64,000 bases of DNA, taken from positions 124,001-188,000 of the forward strand of contig NZ_JAEMNX010000005.1 of assembly GCF_016463975.1 (NCBI RefSeq), in the 5' to 3' direction. The first letter of the stretch is position 1. Every line of letters starts with the position of its first letter. Positions 8,390 through 18,287 of this stretch are shown here, in pieces. Origin of the DNA: Marinomonas transparens. GTDB taxonomy: Bacteria; Pseudomonadota; Gammaproteobacteria; Pseudomonadales; Marinomonadaceae. The position numbers were made by a program, and so were the translations under genes. The notes beneath the pieces are model-generated. The model was not told the origin of the DNA. It did no database searches and worked only from the letters and a program-made list of their open reading frames with translations.

Positions 8390-9616
8390 TCAATACTCCC
8401 CCTGTGACTTCCTTTGATTACGACCTAATAAAAACAGCTGCGCTACAAGGCACGATACAACCAAACCTATCGCAAATAAATTCGTTCCTTGCCAGCCAAT
8501 AAGAGACATCAAAACAGCAGGTAACATGGCACCCAACATAGCTAAAATGGCAATGCCTGTATCACCCGCTCCTTGCAAACGCTTTGCATCTTCATTGCCT
8601 TCTAACAGCACTGCAATATAGGCACTGCCACCGACATAGGCCAAGTTCCAAGCCAATCCCAAAAATATCAAAGAAACCACAATCGACGAGTAGCTATCAT
8701 CAAGAACATTCACCAAAAAGGTGACCAAAAACAGCAACAATCCTGTGCCAATCACTTTTTGGTGACCAAACTTGGTGATCAAATAACCAGACACAAAAGA
8801 TGGTGCAAACATAGCTATCACATGCCATTGAATCGCCATCGCCGAATGATCAAACATCACGTGCATATGGTGCATTTTCAAGGACGACTGGACCATCACC
8901 AAGTTCATAATCCCGAAGCTCAAAGCAACGGATACAATGGTAAAAAGCAGCATGGGAGAAGCACTTTCTGATAACCGACGGCGAGCATTAACAACGTCGA
9001 CACCCTGCTTTTTATGCGCTTTTATAAGCGTTTCTTTTGGCAAAAACTGAATCAGTAGCAAATTCAGCAAAGCCAAGAGGATGAGCACGCCATAGCATAA
9101 CGAAAATAAAGGAAACCCCTCGATATCCCGTAGGGAACTGGAAATAAAAGGGCCGATAATACCCGCCACAAGACCACCAGCAATCACAAAAGAAACAGCT
9201 TTAGACTTCACCTTCCCCGTTAAATTATCCACCGCAGCAAAGCGATAATAATTAGCACAAGCAACAAAGCATCCCAGTAAAGAATGTGCCAATAACAGCA
9301 GCCAAAAAGAGTTTTGCAGAACAGCAAGATAGCCGCTAATACCTGCGCCGGCTAACCCTATCGCCCCCACCACAAAGCCAAACTTGCGGCCTTTTTTTTC
9401 CATCAAGATAGAAACTGGATAAGTCGCCAATAATATAAACAAAAACTGCATACCATAGGGCAAGGTAGCCCAACTCTCATTAGGCGCTATCAGATTTCCC
9501 ACGACAGCAGCAACGGCCACCGAAATAACCGCGGCGGTTAAGTTAATTGACTGACACAAAAAGTACAAATAAATGTATTTAGGAATCGCCGTCACTTGCA
9601 TTGCAGCACCTTTCAT
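8390..9616 (-). CDS. MFS transporter
   Basis: 408 residues with about 12 hydrophobic segments and a basic middle loop (KETLIKAHKKQGVDVVNARRR). A typical MFS loop 2-3 signature (MEKKGRKFGFVVG) is present, where GRK follows TM2. The N-terminal residues about 12-40 form TM1. Start ATG with AGGA 8 bases upstream. Substrate cannot be told from sequence; drug/H+ antiport is a reasonable default. It precedes and overlaps the GIY-YIG gene and is 34 bp downstream of the LysE gene on the same strand, so all may share a transcript from the divergent MocR-controlled promoter region. Confidence 0.8.
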   Translation of the reverse strand: MKGAAMQVTAIPKYIYLYFLCQSINLTAAVISVAVAAVVGNLIAPNESWATLPYGMQFLFILLATYPVSILMEKKGRKFGFVVGAIGLAGAGISGYLAVLQNSFWLLLLAHSLLGCFVACANYYRFAAVDNLTGKVKSKAVSFVIAGGLVAGIIGPFISSSLRDIEGFPLFSLCYGVLILLALLNLLLIQFLPKETLIKAHKKQGVDVVNARRRLSESASPMLLFTIVSVALSFGIMNLVMVQSSLKMHHMHVMFDHSAMAIQWHVIAMFAPSFVSGYLITKFGHQKVIGTGLLLFLVTFLVNVLDDSYSSIVVSLIFLGLAWNLAYVGGSAYIAVLLEGNEDAKRLQGAGDTGIAILAMLGAMLPAVLMSLIGWQGTNLFAIGLVVSCLVAQLFLLGRNQRKSQGEY

Positions 9617-9650
9617 TTAGAACGTCCTTTCGATGTCAATGTTGGAGAAC

Positions 9651-10262
9651 CTAATGGCTCACCATTAATAGTAAAGTAGATGCCGTGGCAGCCCCCATGA
9701 AAAAATTAAACGCTCGCTGACGTTTTGGCTCAGTTAACCAACGACGAATACTGGTTCCCGCCCACGCCCAAACGGTAATGGAAGGAAAGTTTACACAAGA
9801 AAAGAGCACAACAATCCAAATACCAGACAGTACATACAGATCCCCGCTTAATGAAAAGCTCGCCACAGCACTGATCGACATAATCCACGCTTTTGGATTC
9901 ACATATTGAAAAAGCAAAGCTTGCCACCAACGCATAGGCGAAGCTTTATTCGCTTTATCTTGCAGTCTCCCTACCGGCGAACTGGCTATTTTCCAAGCCA
10001 ACCAGAGCAAATACGCACAACCAGCCCACTTCAAGACTTCATATATAGGCGGATACAAAGCAAACAAAGCACCAAGCCCTAATAAAACAGAAGTCAGCAT
10101 GCTCGCCATCCCTAATGTGATGCCGATCATATGGGGCAAGGTCCGTCGAAAACCAAACTGTGCCCCTGACGCCAATAACATAATGTTATTTGGCCCTGGA
10201 GTAATCGAGGTTACCCAGGCGAACATGGCAATCGCCAAATAAAAAGTCGGAGTACTCAACAT
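9651..10262 (-). CDS. LysE/RhtB family amino-acid exporter
   Basis: About 203 residues with six hydrophobic helices and the family hallmark near the N-terminus (TSITPGPNNIMLLASGAQFGFRR), plus YVNPKAWIM in the middle. LysE/RhtB proteins export amino acids or derivatives through the inner membrane. The preferred ATG overlaps the stop of the upstream DUF1127 gene (TGATG); a GTG one codon earlier is also possible. With DUF1127 upstream and a MocR-type regulator diverging, the exporter is probably induced by an amino acid or PLP-linked signal. Confidence 0.85.
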   Translation of the reverse strand: MLSTPTFYLAIAMFAWVTSITPGPNNIMLLASGAQFGFRRTLPHMIGITLGMASMLTSVLLGLGALFALYPPIYEVLKWAGCAYLLWLAWKIASSPVGRLQDKANKASPMRWWQALLFQYVNPKAWIMSISAVASFSLSGDLYVLSGIWIVVLFSCVNFPSITVWAWAGTSIRRWLTEPKRQRAFNFFMGAATASTLLLMVSH

Positions 10263-10456
10263 CACTCACGCTCCCTTGTCCGGTATAAATCCTGATAAAC
10301 ACCACCCAATGACGCTTTTGCTATTTCTGCGGTACGCAGCTCTTCATTAATACCCACATCCTTTAACTGTGTTGCAGTAAGTTTTGCCAAGGCTTTACGT
10401 GTTTGATAGCGCTCCATACAGAACTGAATATGAGCAAGTAGACTAATAACTAACAT
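10262..10456 (-). CDS. DUF1127 small protein
   Basis: 64 residues. The C-terminal half (YQTRKALAKLTATQLKDVGI) matches the short DUF1127/YjiS-like domain, a 40-residue two-helix unit common in proteobacteria. In alphaproteobacteria short DUF1127 proteins have been linked to RNA binding and to phosphate and carbon metabolism; whether that applies here is unknown. The ATG has a GGAG site 7 bases upstream. The stop overlaps the start of the LysE gene, so the two are coupled. It faces the MocR regulator gene across the repeat-rich divergent region. Confidence 0.8.
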   Translation of the reverse strand: MLVISLLAHIQFCMERYQTRKALAKLTATQLKDVGINEELRTAEIAKASLGGVYQDLYRTRERE

Positions 10457-10540
10457 GGCTTTTCTCCTTCCAATGATGGCTGCTAACCTATGTCACAGCG
10501 ACCTTGTGTGTGTATTACTACTTTAGAAAAAAGCCCATCA

Positions 10541-10628
10541 ACAATACAGATCCAGATGATTTCATTATCCACCATACAGAATGAGGTTTTTTATTCTGTA
10601 TGGTGTAATAATGCACAATCTGTATGGT
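10541..10628. promoter_or_regulatory. MocR-type operator cluster between divergent DUF1127-lysE and mocR genes
   Basis: The 10-bp word ACCATACAGA occurs at 10571-10580, and in reverse complement (TCTGTATGGT) at 10595-10604 and again at 10619-10628. A one-mismatch copy (ACAATACAGA) lies at 10541-10550. The 10571 and 10595 copies are the core of a perfect 13-bp inverted repeat (10570-10582 and 10593-10605, 10-bp spacer). The last two copies are a direct repeat with 24-bp periodicity. Mixed inverted and direct repeats in the gap between a MocR gene and its target are typical of MocR-type autoregulated operators. Binding is inferred. Confidence 0.7.
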
Positions 10629-10707
10629 CACTATACCGAGCAAAAAAACCTACAATAATTACAGACATTCGAAAGATATAAATAAAGGCACTTATCGGGG
10701 ACAAACC

Positions 10708-12162
10708 ATGACGCTTTATCAAAACCTAGCAAACCGTCTACGGGAACACATACAGCATGGCTTTTACAAAGTAGGCGACAAATTACCTTCGGTACGACAA
10801 CTTGCTCAAGAACACAGCGTCAGCATTTCCACGGTTCAAGAGGCTTACCGTCAATTGGAACAAGAAATTCTAGTTGAAGCTCGACCAAAATCCGGTTATT
10901 TCGTTTGCCATCGTCAACAGAGTGACAACTTGCCCAGTGTTTCACGACCACCACAGCGCCCTTTAGAAGTATCCCAATGGGAGGCGGTACTGAATATGCT
11001 GATGATCCGCACCAGAAAAGATACCGATGTTCATTTACAACATGCCATGCCAGATATGAAGGCCTCCACATTAAAGCCTTTACTTAAAACCCTGTCGGAC
11101 CTGTCTAAGCAACACCCTGAACTAGGATTAGGTTACGGCGACGTTCGAGGTGCCGAAGAGTTGCGTATAGAGCTTTCTCGCTTGGCGGTCGCTTCTGGCT
11201 GTCAACTCCATCCAGACGATCTGGTCATCACATCCGGCTGTCAAGAAGCCTTGTCTGTTTGCCTAAGAGCGGTTTCCGAACCCGGCGACATTATTGCCAT
11301 TGAATCACCCAGCTTTTATGGTTCCATGCAAGCCATCAAGGCGGCAAACTTAAAAGTCATGGAAATCCCTACTCACCCAGAAACCGGCATGAGCCTAGAG
11401 GCATTAGAGCTGGCGCTTGATCAGTGGCCAATTAAAGCCATTTTTGTCACCCCTACTTGTAATAACCCCATGGGCTACACCATGCCAGACGACAAAAAAG
11501 AAAAGCTTTATCGCCTTGCGCAAAACTACAACATTGCCATAGTAGAAGACGATATTTATGGCGATATTTCCTATCAATTTCCACGCCCTAAAAGCATTAA
11601 GTCTTTCGATACCGATGGCCGTGTTCTATTGTGTTCTTCGTTTTCAAAAACCATCGCCCCAGGTATGCGTGTGGGTTGGATTGCCCCCGGCCGATATCGT
11701 GACAAGGTCACCCACATCAAATATGTGAACAGCTCAATGTGCCCGGTTTTTCCACAACTGGCCATTGCCAAGTTTATTCGCCTAGGTGGCTACGCTAAGC
11801 ATTTACGTCTTGTTCGGCAGCGCTATGAACGACAGCGAGACCACCTTCTTAACAGCATCAAAACCCACCTTCCAAGCGATACTCGAGTGAGCTTCCCTGA
11901 TGGCAGCTTCATATTGTGGGTAGAACTCAATGAAAACATCGATGCCACAAAAATGCTCGAAGCCTGCCGTGAAAAAGGTGTTGGTTTCGCACCTGGACCA
12001 TTATTTTCTTCCACTGGCAAGTTCCGTAATTGCTTACGACTTAACTACAGTGAACTCAGTATGGAAAAACGAGAGTGGGCCATTAAGACCTTAGCCAAGG
12101 TATTAAAAGAATTTACACAGGAGAATATAACCACGGCCCCTAAAGACAGTCTAAGGCGTTAA
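10708..12162 (+). CDS. MocR-type transcriptional regulator (GntR winged helix fused to aminotransferase fold)
   Basis: About 484 residues. Residues 1-70 are a GntR-type winged helix (LYQNLANRLREHIQ, GDKLPSVRQLAQEHSVSISTVQEAYRQLE). Residues about 100-470 are a fold-type I aminotransferase domain with the cofactor motifs TPTCNNPMGYTM, EDDIYGD and the PLP Lys in SSFSKTIAPGMRVGW. MocR/PdxR proteins use PLP, and often a PLP-amino acid adduct, as the effector. The start at 10708 is chosen because it has GGGGAC upstream and begins the winged helix; the 28 extra upstream codons run through the operator repeats. It probably controls the divergent DUF1127-lysE pair and itself. Confidence 0.85.
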   Translation: MTLYQNLANRLREHIQHGFYKVGDKLPSVRQLAQEHSVSISTVQEAYRQLEQEILVEARPKSGYFVCHRQQSDNLPSVSRPPQRPLEVSQWEAVLNMLMIRTRKDTDVHLQHAMPDMKASTLKPLLKTLSDLSKQHPELGLGYGDVRGAEELRIELSRLAVASGCQLHPDDLVITSGCQEALSVCLRAVSEPGDIIAIESPSFYGSMQAIKAANLKVMEIPTHPETGMSLEALELALDQWPIKAIFVTPTCNNPMGYTMPDDKKEKLYRLAQNYNIAIVEDDIYGDISYQFPRPKSIKSFDTDGRVLLCSSFSKTIAPGMRVGWIAPGRYRDKVTHIKYVNSSMCPVFPQLAIAKFIRLGGYAKHLRLVRQRYERQRDHLLNSIKTHLPSDTRVSFPDGSFILWVELNENIDATKMLEACREKGVGFAPGPLFSSTGKFRNCLRLNYSELSMEKREWAIKTLAKVLKEFTQENITTAPKDSLRR

Positions 12163-12283
12163 TATCTAAGGTTACTCATTCCAGCGACACAATTGTAAAG
12201 ATATGCAAAGAGTGTCCCAAGCGCTAACGAATAACCTAATAATCTGGTAAGAATATAACGGTCATTTATCGTAGGTATATCGA

Positions 12284-13663
12284 ATGCACTACAAGCCTTT
12301 ATGGAATATCGGGCTGCTCTGCTTTAGCCTTGTTCTAACGGCATGCGCCAGCACAGAAAACCGTGAGAAATTTGCCAACTTAGCACAACAGGAACTCAAT
12401 AGAGTAAGCAGTGAAAAGGCGACACAATGGAAGCAGCTGGATCAGGTCGCCCCTGCTAGCTATTTAACAGATTTGCTGCAAGATCCACAGCTCGACAAGC
12501 TCATCAAGCAAGCACTTATAGCAAACCCAAACTTGCAAAGCACCTTGCTGACCTTGCAAACCAGTGTGTGGGAATTGAAAAGTACCCATGGAGACAGTTT
12601 ACCCAGCGTCAATGCCAGTATTGGCGCGAGAGAGTCCAAAGACGCAGACACCAGCTACAATGCTGACCTAACCGTTAGCTGGGAACTAGACCTCTGGCAA
12701 AAACTCGCTAATTCTGAACAAGCGGCGGCAAAAACCTTAGCGGGAGACGAAGCACTTTATCAAGCAAGTCGCGATGCCCTCGTGGCCAATGTGATGAAAA
12801 CTTGGCTGTCTCTCACCGCTCGACAACATGCGGTCAAAATAGAGCAACAAAGATTGGCCTTGCTCGAAGCCAATGAAAAGTTGATTATCAAACGTTTTAA
12901 AAATGGCCTAGACAACCTAGAAAAAATGGACGAAGCCCGTACTTCAACCTCACAATCACGAGCCAACTTAGCCGAATACAAAGAAAACCTCGAAACCAAA
13001 AAGCGCGAACTGCAATTGCTACTGGGAACAACGAAAACACTCAACATGACTCCAAATGTAGATTACCCAAATGTCAGCCTGACCCTAGATAAACTACCTG
13101 AGCAAAGTCTACAACGCCGTCCCGATTTAAAATCCGCCTATTTAGCCATCGAAGCGGCTGATCTGAATACCTCAGTGGCCTATAAAAACATGTTGCCATC
13201 CATCAGTTTAAGCGCGGCATTGAGCGATGCAGCAGAATCGCCACGTATGGCATTATTTACCGCCCCCGTTTGGTCATTGGTCGCACAGTTAACCCAACCA
13301 CTCTATAAAGGCGGACAATTAAAAGCCGCCAAAGAAATCGCCAAACTAAAAACAGCACAGGCTTACCAGTCCTATCGCAACACACTATTAACCGCCGTTA
13401 ACGAGGTAGAAAACGCCATTGGACAAGAAAAAGTGCTACAACAAAGGGTCAGTCATATTCGTGATGCCCTCGCCAGTTCACGCAGTAATTTAACTCAATA
13501 TGAAAAGAAGTACCGCAGCGGTTTGGTCGCCCTCAGTGACTTAATTTCTGCACAAACCACCACCTTTGATCTAGAAGCCCAACTTGATAGGCTCATTTTC
13601 GATCATTTATCAAACCGTATTACATTAGGATTGGCACTAGGCCTTGGAGTTAAACAACCATGA
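12284..13663 (+). CDS. Outer-membrane efflux lipoprotein (TolC/NodT family)
   Basis: 459 residues. A signal peptide with lipobox (LVLTAC) predicts acylation at Cys of about residue 21. The rest shows the duplicated helical pattern of outer membrane factors: ELDLWQKLANSEQAA, LQRRPDLKSAYLAIEAADLN and the late KYRSGLVALSDLISAQ. It forms the outer-membrane channel of a tripartite efflux pump. It is the first gene of a four-gene operon; its stop overlaps the next start (ATGA at 13660). Confidence 0.88.
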   Translation: MHYKPLWNIGLLCFSLVLTACASTENREKFANLAQQELNRVSSEKATQWKQLDQVAPASYLTDLLQDPQLDKLIKQALIANPNLQSTLLTLQTSVWELKSTHGDSLPSVNASIGARESKDADTSYNADLTVSWELDLWQKLANSEQAAAKTLAGDEALYQASRDALVANVMKTWLSLTARQHAVKIEQQRLALLEANEKLIIKRFKNGLDNLEKMDEARTSTSQSRANLAEYKENLETKKRELQLLLGTTKTLNMTPNVDYPNVSLTLDKLPEQSLQRRPDLKSAYLAIEAADLNTSVAYKNMLPSISLSAALSDAAESPRMALFTAPVWSLVAQLTQPLYKGGQLKAAKEIAKLKTAQAYQSYRNTLLTAVNEVENAIGQEKVLQQRVSHIRDALASSRSNLTQYEKKYRSGLVALSDLISAQTTTFDLEAQLDRLIFDHLSNRITLGLALGLGVKQP

Positions 13664-14826
13664 AGACCTCTTCACAATGGATGCTTCTTATCTTGTCTTT
13701 GCTTGCCGCCATCGCTGCCTACTTCTACATTAATAATGCGTTACAAGAACAAGAGTTCGATCGCGGCAGACCACGCCCTGAGCAAAAAGAACAAGCTATC
13801 GACGTCAGTACAATAAAGCGACAGGCCAGCAGCCACACAGCAACAATACAGGCTTCCGGTATTGCGAAACCAAGATACCAACTTAGCTTAACCAGCCAAG
13901 TAAGCGGTGAAGTGGTGAATATCTCCAATCAACTTGAAGCAGGCCAAAGGGTCAAAGAAGGCGATGTGTTAGCAACCCTAAGCAACCGCCAATTAAACAG
14001 TGCCGTTGCGAGCGCTAAAAAAGCGCTGGCCAGTGCCGAGCTTGCCCTTAAAGAAGAACAACGCCAAGGTGATCAAGCCCGTGCTGAATGGAAAGCTGCT
14101 GGCTTTAAAGGCGACCCTGAATCCGATTTAGTATTGCGCGTTCCGCAACTGGCCAATGCCAAAGCCGATGTCAATGCTGCCAAGGCCGCCCTTGCGCAAG
14201 CCCAAGACGACCTGCACCATACCAAAATAGTCGCGCCCTTTGATGCTTTGGTTATTAACCGCAACATTTCACCCGGCTCCTATCTAAGTGCAGGAGGCGA
14301 AATTGCTACGTTATACAGTACCGATCGGGCGGAAATCACCATCAACTTAGCCAGTAGTGATTGGCAAAAATTGCCCGCCATGTCGAGCCTGCTTAGCCAT
14401 GATTGGCCAGTTGCTATTCGTAGCATTGACTCGAACGATAGCTGGCAAGGCAAGATACTGAGTGTCGATCAACACATTGATACCAACACCAGAATGCGCA
14501 GTTTAATCGTCAGCCTTGCTTCCCCTTTGGATCAAACACCGCCGCTGCTCCCCGGGGCCTTCGTCACCATCCAATTACAAGGCAAGCCAATGGCCAATTT
14601 ATGGCAACTTCCTAGCTCTGCCCTTAGCCAAAAAAGTGAAATTTGGTATCTGAATGACGACAACCGACTCGATGCTTTTGAGACCACACCGCTCTTTGTT
14701 GACTCTCAATTCATCTACATACAAGTGCCTGAGAAGTTACAAAACAGGGCTTACCATGTGCTCGTCAAACCCTACAGTAGCTACCTTAAAGACACCCTAG
14801 TCAATCCTGTGGAGCAAGCACAATAA
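13660..14826 (+). CDS. RND efflux periplasmic adaptor (HlyD/MFP family)
   Basis: 388 residues. An N-terminal membrane anchor (residues about 7-26) is followed by a split lipoyl domain (QLEAGQRVKEGDVLATLSN and KIVAPFDALVINRNISPGSY), an alpha-helical hairpin rich in Ala, Lys and Gln (about 100-185) and beta-barrel strands. It bridges the inner-membrane pump and the outer-membrane channel. It overlaps the genes on both sides by a few bases, implying tight translational coupling and fixed stoichiometry. Confidence 0.88.
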   Translation: MKTSSQWMLLILSLLAAIAAYFYINNALQEQEFDRGRPRPEQKEQAIDVSTIKRQASSHTATIQASGIAKPRYQLSLTSQVSGEVVNISNQLEAGQRVKEGDVLATLSNRQLNSAVASAKKALASAELALKEEQRQGDQARAEWKAAGFKGDPESDLVLRVPQLANAKADVNAAKAALAQAQDDLHHTKIVAPFDALVINRNISPGSYLSAGGEIATLYSTDRAEITINLASSDWQKLPAMSSLLSHDWPVAIRSIDSNDSWQGKILSVDQHIDTNTRMRSLIVSLASPLDQTPPLLPGAFVTIQLQGKPMANLWQLPSSALSQKSEIWYLNDDNRLDAFETTPLFVDSQFIYIQVPEKLQNRAYHVLVKPYSSYLKDTLVNPVEQAQ

Positions 14827-17800
14827 TGACCCCTCTTGACCAACCAAAAGGCATTATCCCGTGGTTTGCAGGCAATCCCGTTGCCGCTAATTTGTTGATG
14901 CTCTTAGTGATTGCCCTAGGGGTGATCAATATGGGCTCCCTCAACAAAAAGAGCTTCCCCACCTTGCCTCCCAATGGCATTGACATCAATGTCAGCTACG
15001 ACAGTGGCTCCGCAAAAGAAAGTGAAGAAGGCATCGCCATTCCTATTGAACAAAAATTACAAGGTGTGGAAGGTATCAAAAGCGTTATGTCGAGCTCGTC
15101 TGCGGGTGGGGCACAGGTCAGCATAGAAGTAAAAGACGACTATGATCTAGATAAGGTTTTCTCTGACATAAAAGATAAGGTCGGCGAGATTAATAGCTTC
15201 CCTAGCGAAGCCGATCCTGCCGTTATTACGAAAGACACACGCTCCGAGCTCGCAATCATTATTCAACTCTATGGCGATGCAGACAGACGTACTCTACAAA
15301 AACTGGCTGACGATCTAAAAACCGACTTATTGGCTGACGAGGAAATTAACTCGGCGTCCATTTCCGGTATGTTAGACCCTACAATGCTCATTGATATTGA
15401 TAAAAATAAGCTGGAGGCTTATGGCCTTACCCTATCAGACATTAGTACGGCGATTAAAACAGAATCAAGCTCTGCTCAAGTCGCAACGCTAAGCAATAAA
15501 GACGTCTATTTAACCATTAGCGCTTCTGAGCAAGCCTACTTCAAACAGCAATTTGCCAATATTCCCGTAAAACAAATCGCCACGGGAGGACAAGTCATGT
15601 TGGGGGAGATTGCGAATATTCGCGATACCTTTGATGACACAGACTTTGTCTTATCTCGTTTCAACCAAAAAAACAGTCTCGCCATTAGAGTCAACACAAC
15701 GGGCAATGACGACATTATTACCACGGTGAATGCCACTCAAAAAGTCGTCAAAACATGGCAAGAAAACGGCCGTTTACCGAATAAAGTGCAGCTTACTACC
15801 TGGAATAATCGCAGCGAATCGATTAACCAACGACTCAATCTAATGATCAAAAATGCCATGACAGGCGTTTTTCTCGTGTTTGTTTTGCTGGCTATTTTTC
15901 TCAATATTACTGTCGCGTTTTGGGTCGCCATGGGCTTGCCCTTCATCTTCTTCGGCACCATTTTTATTATGGGAACCAGTAGTATTGGTCTAACGTTAAA
16001 TCTGATCACTACCTTTGGCTTTATTCTCGCCCTAGGCATAGTAGTGGACGATGCCGTCGTCGTGGGAGAAAGCATTTACGCGACAAGAAAAAGAGACGGC
16101 GATACCCTAGGCAATACCATAAAAGGCACCATGCAAGTGGCCGTCCCCACGTTATTTGGCGTCTTCACCACGGTGGCGGCTTTTTGGGCCTTGTCCAATA
16201 TCGATGGGCGACTTGGGAGAATCTACTCCCAATTCGCTGTCGTCGTCGCCATTTGCTTGGTGCTATCAGTGGTCGAATCAAAAATCATTTTGCCAGCTCA
16301 CCTGTCTCACCTTAATACTCACAAAGCAGTCCCAAAAAATATTCTTTCCAAGTTTTGGGCCATGATTCAACAAGGAGCCGATTCTGGATTGCAGTACTTT
16401 AGTGACCGACTTTATCGACCGGCCATCGATTTTGCTTTGAATCAAAGATATGCCATGTGCATCCTCTTTATCACGCTCTTTGCCCTCGTCATGTCGATGC
16501 CCTTCACTGGCGACATTCGCACCAGCTTCTTCCCTCGTATTCCGGGCGATACAGTACGCGCTACACTTGTCATGCAAAGTGATACCAGCTATGGACAGAC
16601 TCAACGAGCATTATTAGCGATAGAACAAACAGCCTATCAAGCAGACCTTGAACTGCGTCAAAAACCTAGCAGGAAAGGTCAAGGTCAAGATCAAAAGCCA
16701 GCAGAGCCCCTCTCTAACGATAAAAGACCAAAGCAGAAACCAGTAACAGAAAGCGGCATTAAGAATATTCAAACCGCCTCTAGTGGTGACCAAGGAGGCA
16801 GTTTTCGTGTTGAGCTAAAAAGCGATGGGCCTTATACCGCCCGCCAGTTCTCTAGCAAATGGCAACAGCTCACAGGATTACCAGAAGGGGTAAAAAGCTT
16901 CCGCATTCGTAGTGGTCGAGATACCGTCGATGCCTTGTATGTGGAACTCACCAGCAGTGATTCAAATGCCCTCGATGGGGCGATAGAAACACTCATTAGC
17001 AAGCTAAATGGCCTACCCGCAGTAACCGGCATTGAAAAATACGATACCCCACCTGAAGCGCGTCTGACTTTAAACTTAACCGAACAAGGACGCCTATTAG
17101 GGCTAGACACAACAGATCTAGCAGGCCAAGTAACACAGAACTTTGATGGCACTGTGGTGCAAAAATATCAACGAGACAATGATGAAATCGAAGTGCGACT
17201 CGGCTACCCAAAAGACCAGCAAGAGTCACCCACCGCCATCATGAACACCAAGGTTATCCTAGATAATGGCGCACGCATTCCCCTCTCATCCGTAGCCAGT
17301 TTAACAAAAACCGAAGTGCAAACAGACATCATACGTATTGATGGCAAGCGCTCTTATTATCTCTCTGCGGAAGTGGATAAAGACCTCATGTCTTCTACTG
17401 AGATTGTGGATTACCTAAAAAGTGCAGTGATGCCAAATTTGCAAAAGCAATTTGCCAGTGTCCATTTTGATTTCTCTGGAGAAGCCGAAGAACAGGCCGA
17501 AACCGAATCCTCCCTCGCCAAGATGTTTATGCTAGCGTTACTCATCATCTATGCTTTATTGGCTATTCCACTTAAATCCTATAGCCAACCTATTATCATC
17601 ATGATGGCAATACCTTTTGGTATTATCGGGGCTTTATTGGGACACTGGATGAATGACTTATCACTGAGCATTTTCTCCCTCAACGGCATCTTGGCGCTCA
17701 GCGGTGTGGTGGTCAACGACAGCCTATTATTGGTGTCTAGATTTAACGATATTCGCAAAGACACCGTGCATGTAAAGCACGCCATTCGCCTAGCCTGCCA

Positions 17801-18059
17801 GAGTCGATTACGGGCAGTATTACTCACCTCTTTCACTACCTTTGCCGGCTTGATGCCGATACTGTGGGAAACCTCAAGGCAGGCACAGGCCTTGATTCCT
17901 GCGGCGGTATCCTTAGGTTATGGCATCATGTTTGCCACCGTCATTACATTGGTATTAATTCCAGTACTCTTGATGATTCAAGAAGATATACGTAAGCTAA
18001 TTGCTCGAATCAGCCACAAAGCCACGAAAGTATTGGAACCACAAGACGAATCGATTTAA
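14826..18059 (+). CDS. RND multidrug efflux permease (AcrB/HAE1-like)
   Basis: 1077 residues, the normal length for the family. TM1 (NLLMLLVIALGVINMGS) is followed by the first periplasmic loop, a TM2-TM6 bundle with the proton-relay Asp pair (ILALGIVVDDAVVVGES), a second loop and TM8-TM12 (GILALSGVVVNDSLLLVSRF). The second periplasmic loop contains a Lys/Gln/Pro-rich stretch of about 35 residues (about 613-648, RKGQGQDQKPAEPLSNDK) that is probably a disordered surface insertion. The start overlaps the adaptor stop (TAATG). Substrate is not evident. Confidence 0.88.
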   Translation: MTPLDQPKGIIPWFAGNPVAANLLMLLVIALGVINMGSLNKKSFPTLPPNGIDINVSYDSGSAKESEEGIAIPIEQKLQGVEGIKSVMSSSSAGGAQVSIEVKDDYDLDKVFSDIKDKVGEINSFPSEADPAVITKDTRSELAIIIQLYGDADRRTLQKLADDLKTDLLADEEINSASISGMLDPTMLIDIDKNKLEAYGLTLSDISTAIKTESSSAQVATLSNKDVYLTISASEQAYFKQQFANIPVKQIATGGQVMLGEIANIRDTFDDTDFVLSRFNQKNSLAIRVNTTGNDDIITTVNATQKVVKTWQENGRLPNKVQLTTWNNRSESINQRLNLMIKNAMTGVFLVFVLLAIFLNITVAFWVAMGLPFIFFGTIFIMGTSSIGLTLNLITTFGFILALGIVVDDAVVVGESIYATRKRDGDTLGNTIKGTMQVAVPTLFGVFTTVAAFWALSNIDGRLGRIYSQFAVVVAICLVLSVVESKIILPAHLSHLNTHKAVPKNILSKFWAMIQQGADSGLQYFSDRLYRPAIDFALNQRYAMCILFITLFALVMSMPFTGDIRTSFFPRIPGDTVRATLVMQSDTSYGQTQRALLAIEQTAYQADLELRQKPSRKGQGQDQKPAEPLSNDKRPKQKPVTESGIKNIQTASSGDQGGSFRVELKSDGPYTARQFSSKWQQLTGLPEGVKSFRIRSGRDTVDALYVELTSSDSNALDGAIETLISKLNGLPAVTGIEKYDTPPEARLTLNLTEQGRLLGLDTTDLAGQVTQNFDGTVVQKYQRDNDEIEVRLGYPKDQQESPTAIMNTKVILDNGARIPLSSVASLTKTEVQTDIIRIDGKRSYYLSAEVDKDLMSSTEIVDYLKSAVMPNLQKQFASVHFDFSGEAEEQAETESSLAKMFMLALLIIYALLAIPLKSYSQPIIIMMAIPFGIIGALLGHWMNDLSLSIFSLNGILALSGVVVNDSLLLVSRFNDIRKDTVHVKHAIRLACQSRLRAVLLTSFTTFAGLMPILWETSRQAQALIPAAVSLGYGIMFATVITLVLIPVLLMIQEDIRKLIARISHKATKVLEPQDESI

Positions 18060-18071
18060 AGAAGTCTACTC

Positions 18072-18263
18072 ATGAAAAAAATCAGTGTCTTACTTATTTT
18101 TATTGCCATAACAGCTTGTACAACACAGGGCGCCTACGACGTAATACAAGCAAATCAGAAGCACACTTGTAACGAATATCGAGGCCAACAACGGGATGAC
18201 TGTTTGGACTCTTTCAGTCAATCCTATGAACAATACAGCGAAAACCGTGAAGCATACGATTAA
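18072..18263 (+). CDS. Small lipoprotein at the end of the RND operon
   Basis: 63 residues. The lipoprotein signal ends in ITAC with the acylated Cys at 16. The mature part is about 47 residues, hydrophilic, Tyr/Gln/Glu-rich, with a second and third Cys (HTCNEY, DDCLDSF) that could form a disulfide. It starts 12 bp after the RND permease stop and is probably the last gene of that operon. Small lipoproteins of this kind sit behind RND genes in related marine genomes, but their role is not known to me. Confidence 0.65.
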   Translation: MKKISVLLIFIAITACTTQGAYDVIQANQKHTCNEYRGQQRDDCLDSFSQSYEQYSENREAYD

Positions 18264-18287
18264 ATATAAGCACTAAAAAAAAGACAT

